The position numbers and the translations under genes were made by a program. This document shows positions 8,476-14,080 of a stretch of DNA of 14,080 bases, in pieces. Each line of letters starts with the position of its first letter. The first letter of the stretch is position 1. The notes under the pieces were generated by a model. The model ran no database searches, was not told the DNA's origin, and saw only the letters and a program-made list of their open reading frames with translations. The stretch spans positions 43,621 to 57,700 of the forward strand of contig MU631661.1 in the NCBI GenBank assembly GCA_026770615.1, in the 5' to 3' direction. Origin of the DNA: Pavlovales sp. CCMP2436. Lineage: Eukaryota; Haptophyta; Pavlovophyceae; Pavlovales.

Positions 8476-9235
8476 TTAAATGTTCACGGCTGGCAACGTC
8501 TGACTGTCCTGCCGAAGTTGTGCTGGTCTGAGCGCGGCGTAACCACTTCCCATCGAGCCGTGCCCCGAGCTCGGCGCGCCCGCGCTGGCGGTTGACGAGT
8601 TTGTCGTGGCGGCCTCCTTGTTACCCATTACGAAGTTGAGCGCCTCAATGTGAGCAAGGTGCTCACGTGGAGCCGAGGAAGCCGCGAAAGTCATCGAGGC
8701 GCTCGATGAGCTCGAGGAAATGACGTCGGCGTCGTGCGCGCCGTGTCGCAGCCCAATGTATGCAGGCCACTGTCGGCGAGAGTCGACGATTGGACGGCAT
8801 CTTGGCGGCGCTGCCCTGCGTGAAGTCGTCCTCGCCCGCGGCGGGTGCGCCGTACTCGCGCAACAGCGCGTTGAGCTGCGAGAGCGAGCGCATGGGCGCG
8901 TCTGGCCCGATAGGGTGAACACCAGCAGGGTTCCAGCGGTGGCCATGCGTCAGGGTCCATGCCAGTGCCCGCATCCCACCCTGCTCGTCCCCGGCGGGCA
9001 ATTGGCCCCGCCACCACGAAGGTGGGCGTCGCCGACCATCGCATGCCTGCGACCCCGCCGCGCAACAGCGCGGCGCCGCCCTCGGGCTGTTGACGACACA
9101 AGGCCGTCTCGCCAGCGACGCGAGCACGTCCAAGTTGTTGCCACGCCACTCAACGAGAGTGGCCTCCGTCGCCGTGCCGCAATGAGCAGGTCGTCCGCCA
9201 CTGGCTTTGAGCCCGCCGTCCACTCTGCACGCCAC
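8476..9235 (-). pseudogene. Decayed or heavily frameshifted minus-strand coding region, product unknown
   Basis: Protein-like segments follow one another on the minus strand but in different frames. From upstream to downstream they are WRGNNLDVLASLARR and CVVNSP in one frame, GGAALLRGGVAGM and ATPTFVVAG in a second, RSLSQLNALLREYGAPAAG with GEDDFTQGSAAKMPS and HFLELIERLDDFRGFL back in the first, then EHLAHIEALNFVMGN to a stop TAA at 8476 in a third. Some frame changes could be introns (a GTGAGC donor-like site follows LGST), but no consistent exon set emerges and one candidate intron would be only 23 nt. I interpret it as a pseudogene or a gene with sequence errors. I do not recognise the family. 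The long plus-strand frame at 8720-9268 is Arg/Pro-rich and looks like the shadow. Confidence 0.3.
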
Positions 9236-9312
9236 TGGCTCCCGCCACCCGTGAAGGGCTGCGAATGACTTTATGTAAGTAGTCTGGATTTGTATGCGTA
9301 TACCATCGAAAG

Positions 9313-9394
9313 GGCTGTTTGGCCGAGTGGTCTAAGGCGGTCGGTCCAGGTCCGATTCTCGTAAGAGGCGTAGGTTCAAGTCCTGCAGCAGTCA
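9313..9394 (+). tRNA. tRNA-Leu (anticodon CAG), copy 1
   Basis: The 82-nt sequence folds as a class II tRNA: acceptor GGCTGTT/AGCAGTC (with G-T pairs), D stem GCC/GGC, anticodon stem GTCGG/CCGAT around the loop TCCAGGT, a variable arm CTC-GTAA-GAG, T stem GTAGG/CCTGC with loop TTCAAGT, and discriminator A73, the leucine-type base. The anticodon is CAG at 9347-9349. Position 33 is C (9346) instead of the near-universal U. The D region GGCCGAGTGGTCTAAGG and T region GGTTCAAGTCC contain good A- and B-boxes for RNA polymerase III. No CCA is encoded, as expected in eukaryotes. Confidence 0.9.
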
Positions 9395-9527
9395 ATACTT
9401 CTTCTTGCTTTTTTATTTCGAAGCTTTCCGTATTAACTATGTAATAACATTAGAATGACGTGCACTGTACGCAGCTCGCCGAGCCTGCTCCATTTCACGA
9501 GGGCGGTTGCTATGGCCACGATTCCCA
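9395..9527. other. Spacer between tRNA copy 1 and the tandem duplication
   Basis: Apart from the T-run terminator I see no gene in this 133-nt spacer. The phrase TTCTTGCTTT just after the tRNA also occurs downstream of copy 2 on the other strand, so the two tRNA copies share a little 3' flank. Confidence 0.5.
9409..9414 (+). terminator. RNA polymerase III terminator of tRNA-Leu copy 1
   Basis: Six consecutive T residues lie 15 nt downstream of the tRNA 3' end, within CTTGCTTTTTTATTTCG. This is the standard Pol III stop signal and suggests that this copy can be transcribed. Confidence 0.65.
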
Positions 9528-10013
9528 ACTAGGGGTCTCTAGCCGGCCGGACAGGGCGACTCATTAACCTCCCCTTAACTGAACAACCTTTCTTTTCTCA
9601 ACATCCTATACTTCAATAGGTCTGTGTGTGCGAAATTGGGTTCCTCGAAAGTGAGTGGTGATGTGCTCTGGCGTAGAACTTTGCAGCAGCAGCGGCGAGA
9701 GCGAAATGAAGAACACGCGGGGTGCGGGGTAGATGGGGGCTTGGCTCAATGGCTCGACTAAAGCAAGAAAACTAGGGGTCTCTAGCCGGCCGGACAGGGC
9801 GACTCATTAACCTCCCCTTAACTGAACAACCTTTCTTTTCTCAACATCCTATACTTCAATAGGTCTGTGTGTGCGAAATTGGGTTCCTCGAAAGTGAGTG
9901 GTGATGTGCTCTGGCGTAGAACTTTGCAGCAGCAGCGGCGAGAGCGAAATGAAGAACACGCGGGGTGCGGGGTAGATGGGGGCTTGGCTCAATGGCTCGA
10001 CTAAAGCAAGAAA
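9528..10013 (+). repeat. Perfect 2 x 243-bp tandem duplication
   Basis: Unit 1 is 9528-9770 and unit 2 is 9771-10013. Both start ACTAGGGGTCTCTAGCCGG and end GACTAAAGCAAGAAA, and I find no mismatch between them. No protein frame or recognised RNA fills the unit. Near its end TTGGCTCAATGGC resembles a Pol III A-box, but no B-box partner is evident. The absence of divergence implies a recent duplication, ongoing homogenisation or an assembly artefact. The array lies between two inverted tRNA-Leu genes and unit 2 abuts the terminator of copy 2. Confidence 0.95.
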
Positions 10014-10017
10014 AAAA
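10011..10017 (-). terminator. RNA polymerase III terminator of tRNA-Leu copy 2
   Basis: Seven T residues on the minus strand begin two nt after the tRNA 3' end. The run overlaps the last three bases of the second 243-bp unit. Confidence 0.7.
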
Positions 10018-10018
10018 T

Positions 10019-10100
10019 TGACTGCTGCAGGACTTGAACCTACGCCTCTTACGAGAATCGGACCTGGACCGACCGCCTTAGACCACTCGGCCAAACAGCC
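10019..10100 (-). tRNA. tRNA-Leu (anticodon CAG), copy 2, inverted
   Basis: The reverse complement is identical over all 82 nt to copy 1 at 9313-9394, including the unusual C at position 33. The anticodon lies at 10064-10066. Its upstream flank (10101 onward) differs from that of copy 1, so the duplicated segment is little larger than the tRNA itself. Confidence 0.9.
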
Positions 10101-10666
10101 GACTCGTACCACAGACTCACGGATTGTGGACCGGGAGTGGTATCCGTTTAGCTACCGGGCATGAGCATACCTGAATTATTAAAAAATATATATTTGATGG
10201 TACTTTGTAAAATTTCATATTGACCATAAAAAATTGTCTCCCTGAAGGCCCGGGCCCGGCCCTAAAGGCCGTCGCACGCCTCATAGGCGAGTCGTGTGCC
10301 CTTTTCCGCTGAAGACCCGCCTCATAGCACCCCGCCTCTGGCGAACGAGGGCGCGACGGCCGCACCTGCGCGCCTCAAAGGCGACATGGCGCAGCGCGCT
10401 CGGGGAGCACCCCCGGCAAGCACCAGACCCACCTACACACCAGCGGTACCACCTCCGGGCGGCTGGGATCCGAATCCCCGCGGCGTAGACGGCCGGGTTC
10501 TCAAAACTTTAAAATATTAACATTTTTTGTATGTTCATTTATGTATTTAATTTATTTACGTTCTCGAGCACTCAATTTTTATTATCTTGAAACGGCCATG
10601 GCCTTCGTCTCCAACGTGTGCGTTTCGCAGGGCGAGCTTCGGCTCGTTCCGATCGTTGTTCACGCA
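10101..10666. other. Gene-free region upstream of the short repeats
   Basis: Just beyond tRNA copy 2, the minus strand of 10101-10165 has TAGCTAAACGG (A-box-like) and GGTCCACAATCC (a poor B-box), but no cloverleaf. A short AT-rich tract (10170-10235) is followed by a GC-rich block with a palindromic CCCGGGCCCGG and, at about 10466-10485, GGGATCCGAATCCC, which resembles a T arm with an A-box-like TGGCGCAGCGCG about 80 nt upstream. These could be remains of tRNA-derived SINEs. No protein gene is supported. Confidence 0.35.
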
Positions 10667-11234
10667 CCTCTATATGAAACGCGCCTGGCGCAGAAACCAA
10701 GATACGATGAAACATGCCTAGAGCAGGAACCACTAAACGATGCTCGCGCATCTCGACACGCGCCTAGCGCAAGAAACGATGCTCACCCATCTCGACACGC
10801 GCCTAGCGCACGAAACGATGCTCACCCATCTCGACACGCGCCTAGCGTACGAAACGATGCTCACGCAGATCGACACACGCCTAGCGCTCGGACCGGGGAT
10901 CCGCCATCACGAACGTACGCCGCCGCCTCGAACCTATGCTCGCTCATCTCGACTTGCGCCTAGCGCACGGACCGGTGCTCTGCCGCCACAAAAATATGAT
11001 CAAGCATCTCGACACGCGCCTAGCGCTCGGACCGGTGCCCTGTCACCATGCACCTATGCTCACTCACGCGTCCAGACTTGCGTCTAGCGATCGGACCGGT
11101 GATCTGCCGCCACGAACCCGTGCGCACGCATCTCGATTCGCGTATAGCTCAAATTTTTGTGTCCCACAGCCACGAACCAATACTGACGCATCTCTACACG
11201 CGAATAGCGTACTGGGTACGAATCTGCCACCAAA
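10667..11234 (+). repeat. Tandem repeat of 39- and 60-bp units with a coding-type period
   Basis: Clear units begin at 10740, 10779, 10818, 10857, 10936, 10996, 11056, 11120 and 11180, and weaker ones precede 10740. The first three are exactly 39 bp and read MLTHLDTRLAHET. The later ones are mostly exactly 60 bp and read approximately MLTHLDTRLALGPVLCRHEP. The unit starting at 10857 is 79 bp (a 19-bp insertion flanked by GAAC), and the one at 11056 is 64 bp; both break the frame. The core CTCGACACGCGCCTAGCG is the most conserved part. Lengths that are multiples of three, with an in-frame motif, suggest an ancestral repeat protein that is now broken. It is not a CRISPR array, because there are no unique spacers. 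Confidence 0.8.
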
Positions 11235-11483
11235 AGTGGATGGCCACGCGTCCCAGATGACAGAGGTGGAACCTGAGTGGACCATTGAAGCCAGAAAAGA
11301 GCGCCCGTATATGGACATTAGCGCATCAGATCCAGGCAACATAATCCCTAGGAACAGTCACTGTCAGACTTCGTCAACTCGAGACCAAAAGTGCGGCTGT
11401 AGCTATAGCCATAGCTATACACTAGCTATAACTATAGCTATAGTTATAGTACCCGGACTTTCAACCCGACACTACCAAAACCC
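11235..11483. other. Spacer with an AGCTAT microsatellite
   Basis: The first 150 bases continue the open frame of the preceding repeat (VEPEWTIEARKERPYMDIS) but show no family resemblance. At about 11396-11452 there is a degenerate, self-complementary repeat of AGCTAT/TAGCTATA words that could form a hairpin. No gene is called. Confidence 0.5.
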
Positions 11484-11837
11484 GTGACAGCCAACATGCG
11501 CCCGTGGAGTAACAGCAGATTCAATGACCTAGCAACACTGTCTGAGTCCAACCATGACCAGGCATCTGCCAATGAAGGCATCTTGAAAACTGGCAGAAAA
11601 TCTGACGATGAGGCGACCCCTGGCGCAATTGAGGCAAGCACAAGAGAGATGATTTCTTCTTCATTCCAGGCCACGGCAAGGTCCACACCACGGGACGACC
11701 GCAAGGCAATCGCCGCCCTCAAGGATGAGGCTGACCCGGCCAACCCCGGAGGAGGATATCGACGAGTCGCTCTCGGACGCAACCGAAGCGATGGCTGCAC
11801 GATGCATCGTCGGCGGATCGAAAGGCGGCTCGAAACG
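11484..11837 (+). pseudogene. Frameshifted open-frame remnant, product unknown
   Basis: A plus-strand frame from ATG 11484 reads plausibly through EMISSSFQATARSTP and DRKAIAALKDEADPANP (to about 11744). The better continuation is then in another frame, EEDIDESLSDATEAMAARC to SKGGSKR and a stop at 11837-11839. The switch falls in a GGAGGAGGA slippage-prone run. The first frame stays open to 12326, but there it crosses a hairpin-rich, Arg/Gly-rich stretch and looks non-coding. I recognise no family; a transposon or a retired cellular gene would both fit. Confidence 0.25.
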
Positions 11838-11851
11838 CTAGCTGGAGCAGG

Positions 11852-12306
11852 CCGCGCCGTGAGGCGCGGTAGCGCCGCTGCAGGCGCAACGCCGCGTTGC
11901 GAGAACGCGGAAGGGGGGCACTTGGCATTGCCCCCCGCTGTCCCTCGTCTCAGGCGGGCTGCGGACCCAGCTGTAGAGCGGGGAATTCAGCCTACTGAGG
12001 GATCTTCGGGGCGTCGCAGGGGCGGTATGCAGCACCGCGCCGGGCGTACGACGGACCCGATTCTCCCCGCTGACCAAGTGGGACCCCGCTGCCAGGCGGG
12101 GACTACGTGCTCAACGATTTGTTCACCACGGGCGGGTGCTGCATTTCAGACGACGCGAGGGAGAGCAGTGGAGGTCGGTCAGCGCGCCAGTCGGGAGTCG
12201 TCAGTCGTCGATCGTCGTGTGTCTGAACTGATCAGCGGTGGGGACAGTATCCGTGTGCGGATCCCTGGATCTGAGTGTTTTTCAACACTTAAATCCAGTG
12301 AGATCC
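11852..12306 (+). other. Cluster of perfect hairpins, possible structured RNA
   Basis: Several stems occur in about 455 nt: 11852-11869 (CCGCGCC, loop GTGA of GNRA type, GGCGCGG); 11885-11901 (CGCAAC/GTTGCG) overlapping and competing with 11892-11910 (CCGCGTT/AACGCGG); 11913-11936 (GGGGGGCA/TGCCCCCC, 8-nt loop); 12084-12101 (CCCCGC/GCGGGG); and 12259-12306 (GGATC, CTGGAT and AGTGTT paired in order with AACACT, ATCCAG and GATCC). High GC makes chance stems common, so an RNA role is only a possibility. No known RNA family is recognised. Confidence 0.3.
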
Positions 12307-12579
12307 TCTCGGGGACGGACGTTTAACTAGAAACTTACACACTCCCGCATGGGTGACAGCTCTTCTTGAAGCTCTTGTCACCATGTTCAGCTTACTGGCT
12401 TCCTGCTTTTTAGTGGCTGGATTGAGTATGGGAGTGGAGGGAGAAAAAGTTGGTTGCACCGTTGGCATCGCAAAACGGCTGATCTTGGTCATAGCTGCAC
12501 TAGCAGCTGTCTGACCCCTAGACAAGGAGATCATATCCCCAATTAATAGTATATTATTTATTCCGCCCGCGTATCTCAA
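12302..12579. other. AT-richer segment with open frames on both strands, coding status unresolved
   Basis: On the plus strand the frame from 12302 to the stop at 12512-12514 includes ATG 12383 and reads as a small hydrophobic peptide (TMFSLLASCFLVAGLSMGV near the start, RLILVIAALAAV at the end). On the minus strand 12579 to 12289 is open for 96 residues with an ATG, rich in Ser/Thr/Pro (PTVQPTFSPSTPILNP). At most one of the two is likely to be real. Codon use differs from the GC-ending genes on the left. An imperfect inverted repeat GGTGACA...TGTCACC lies at about 12350-12382. Confidence 0.25.
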
Positions 12580-12714
12580 CGCCGTCGTTTCTTGTAATAG
12601 TCATATCTATCTTAATTTAGTCTACTCATTTTCATTCAACTGGCTGAGCTTAGCTGCGGCGCTGTCCGTGACCAGCATATGCAGAACGAAATATATCACT
12701 TTCAGTACTTATAA

Positions 12715-13118
12715 CGCCAAAATGGAACAAGAAAAGATCCGCTCCCACGCCCGCGCAAAAGCACGAACGATATTTTAGACGCTCATTTAAAAAATCGAAA
12801 AGCCCTAAGCTTTATAGCAGTAGCTCGACGTAAAAGGCAAATCGCAGCCGCTGCTAGGCTCGCCATGAAAATAAGCTACGAGGGATCTTATATTCCAAAA
12901 CCCAGCAAAGTGTGCCATGACAAATGCTACACAAAATCTAAGAAAAAAAGGGCCGAAAATATGCGTAAATTCATTCACAGCACTGAAAACTTCCCTATGG
13001 AAGCAGAGAGTCAACAGGCCCTGGTATTGTACGCATCGTAGCAGGAGATGGAAATGGAGTGTACACCAGGGAGGAAGTGACTTCATTCACTGACTTGTTC
13101 GACGTCAGCCAACTCTAA
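12715..13118 (+). pseudogene. Remnant of a lysine-rich coding sequence in an AT-richer island
   Basis: A plus-strand frame open from 12715 to TAG at 13039-13041 contains KSTNDILDAHLKNRKALSF, ARRKRQIAAAARLAMKISY, YIPKPSKVCHDKC and MRKFIHSTENFPMEAES. A second frame, open from about 12985, continues plausibly with GIVRIVAGDGNGVYTREEV and TSFTDLFDVSQL to TAA at 13116-13118. A single frameshift in the overlap would join them. An ATG at 12865 would give a 58-residue product of the first frame alone. CHDKC might be half a zinc-binding site. The opposite strand (13086 to 12805) is also open for 93 residues, but it is Phe-rich as expected of the complement of lysine codons. I recognise no family; transposase or viral origin cannot be judged from sequence alone. 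Confidence 0.35.
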
Positions 13119-13181
13119 TAGCTCGGCGGAGTGCGCGAGCCTGAGTCGCCCCCCGAGGGTGGCGCTGCCTGGCTCGCCACC

Positions 13182-13490
13182 ATGATGTTGCTCTTCGCCA
13201 CCATGCTACAGGGATCGCGGGCAACAAGAAACCGTCGTGTTCAGAAACTGAGCCTCGTTTTTTTGCCCTTCAATAGTAATTTTAATCAAATTTTAACAAT
13301 TGTTTGTATGTAATTTGCTAAGAAACTCAGCCTCGGCCTCAAAAAGCGCCGTACTTATTGCCCGCGATCCCCTGTATTGCTTCTATCACGTGCTGTGACG
13401 GGCGCTGTTTCGCGCGGTGGCGAGCAGCACGCGGAGACGCCGCTCAAGGCTACCAAGGCTACGACGACGATGCTGCTTCCTGCGGCCACC
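13182..13490 (+). pseudogene. Small ORF with signal-peptide-like start, interrupted by the 166-bp element
   Basis: ATG 13182 has the strong context GCCACCATGATG and encodes MMLLFATML up to 13208, where the MITE-like element begins. The same frame resumes right after the element and its second TA, at 13377, with LLLSRAVTGAVSRGGEQH and then ETPLKATKATTTMLLPAAT. The element plus one TA is 168 bp, a multiple of three, so the two halves lie in the same frame. Reading through the element instead meets a stop near 13313. The two halves together would look like a hydrophobic signal peptide. The downstream part enters the 205-bp tandem repeat, whose length is not a multiple of three, so whether this was ever a gene is uncertain. 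Confidence 0.3.
13209..13374. mobile_element. MITE-like element, 166 bp, terminal inverted repeats and TA flanks
   Basis: The left end CAGGGATCGCGGGCAA (13209-13224, then CAAG) is matched in inverted orientation by the right end CAGGGGATCGCGGGCAA (13374 back to 13358, then TAAG), about 20 bp with one gap and one mismatch. Both ends are flanked by TA (13207-13208 and 13375-13376), the target-site duplication of Tc1/mariner-like transposons. The interior is AT-rich, has no transposase frame, and holds a direct repeat of AGAAACTGAGCCTCG at 13243-13257 and 13321-13335 (one mismatch). The features are those of a non-autonomous miniature element; the family assignment rests only on the TA. Confidence 0.7.
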
Positions 13491-13905
13491 GCAGTGTGCG
13501 CGCTCGCAGCGGCGCGATGCTGTCCACTCGAGGTACTCGCAGGCACCTCTCGACCACCCGTCTCGCTCGGGTCCTCAAGTGGATGTGCGTCGCGCGCTTG
13601 CGGTGGGCGCTGCTGCGCGCGGCGGCGGGCCGCACGCGAAAACGCCGCTCAAGGCTACCAAGGCTACGACGACGTTGCTGCTTCCTGCGGCCGCCGCAGT
13701 GAGCGCGCTCGCAGCGTCGCGATGCTGTCCACTTGAGGTACTCGCTGGCACCTCTCGACCACCCATCTTCCTCGGGTACTCAAGTGGATGTGCGTCGCGT
13801 GCTTGCGGTGGGCGCTGCTGCCCGCGGCGGCGGGCCGCACACGGAGACGCCGCTCAAGGCTACCAAGGCTAAGAAGACGATGCTACTCCCTGCGGCCGCC
13901 ACGGC
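13390..13905 (+). repeat. 205-bp tandem repeat, about 2.5 copies
   Basis: The phrase CGCTCAAGGCTACCAAGGCT recurs at 13441, 13646 and 13851, exactly 205 bp apart, and similarity extends over the whole unit. Copies are about 13390-13594, 13595-13799 and a partial copy to about 13905; they are diverged by scattered substitutions. All three can be read as ETPLKATKA...MLLPAA, but 205 is one more than a multiple of three, so each copy moves to the next frame. A GAG|GTACTCG donor-like and CTCAAG|TGGATG acceptor-like pair is present at each copy junction, but removing that 47-nt piece does not restore the frame. The unit is therefore called a minisatellite. Confidence 0.85.
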
Positions 13906-14080
13906 AGGGCTGCGGTGGCCGAGGCGCGGCCGAGGCAGGGCGTGAGGGCCAGGGCGCACACACTCGCACCCTTTGGTGTGAGTGCTGGTGCATGAGGGTT
14001 TGGGTCGATCGCTCGACCTCAGCCTGACGTCGACCAAGCCAGTGACTGAACAACACCTGTTGAACCATGCTGAGCCGCTA
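13906..14080. other. Right-edge region, no gene seen
   Basis: Past the last repeat copy the sequence is GC-rich (GGCCGAGGCGCGGCCGAGG) and then of mixed composition. Short open frames on both strands look random. Nothing is called here. Confidence 0.5.

Noticed and set aside
9849..10112. 87-codon frame across tRNA-Leu copy 2
   Set aside because: It is a translation of a tRNA gene and of the 243-bp repeat, a common spurious prediction.
10101..10165. A third tRNA gene upstream of tRNA-Leu copy 2
   Set aside because: It has an A-box-like stretch but a poor B-box and no acceptor or anticodon stem that closes.
10667..11234. CRISPR array
   Set aside because: Units are contiguous and degenerate without unique spacers, and the surroundings are eukaryotic.
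13209..13374. Introner-type intron instead of a MITE
   Set aside because: No GT or GC near the left end pairs with an AG near the right end on either strand in a way that would join the flanks.

Overview
This window looks like nuclear DNA of a GC-rich unicellular eukaryote. The genes have short spliceosomal introns (about 100-310 nt, GT...AG), the coding sequence ends mostly in G/C, and the products include a Golgi SNARE and a ubiquitin E2-like domain. A haptophyte-type microalga would fit, but that is a guess from composition and style; no marker gene in the window proves it.

Layout. (1) 1-1115, minus strand: the 5' part of a proline-rich, RE/RS-containing protein with one intron; it runs off the left edge. 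(2) 1402-3505, plus: four exons that join in frame into a 552-residue protein with a signal peptide, a galactose-mutarotase-like ectodomain and one C-terminal membrane span. (3) 4018-5082, plus: two exons encoding a syntaxin-5/Sed5-type Qa-SNARE (315 aa). (4) 5919-7996, plus: four exons encoding a 459-residue fusion of a ubiquitin-conjugating (E2/UBC) domain with a prolyl-4-hydroxylase-like 2-oxoglutarate/Fe(II) oxygenase. This is the most interesting gene here. (5) 7997-14080 is gene-poor and rearranged. It holds a decayed minus-strand coding region, two identical tRNA-Leu(CAG) genes in inverted orientation around a perfect 2 x 243-bp tandem duplication, a 39/60-bp repeat with a coding-type period, a frameshifted open frame, a hairpin-rich GC stretch, an AT-richer island with coding-like remnants, a 166-bp MITE-like element with TA flanks, and a 205-bp tandem repeat.

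How the genes relate. They are separate eukaryotic transcription units, not an operon. Two act in the secretory pathway (the membrane-anchored mutarotase-like protein and the Golgi SNARE). The oxygenase-E2 fusion suggests coupling of protein hydroxylation with ubiquitin transfer, which is an inference from its domains. All exon boundaries were worked out by hand from splice-site consensus, reading phase and family conservation, without transcripts.
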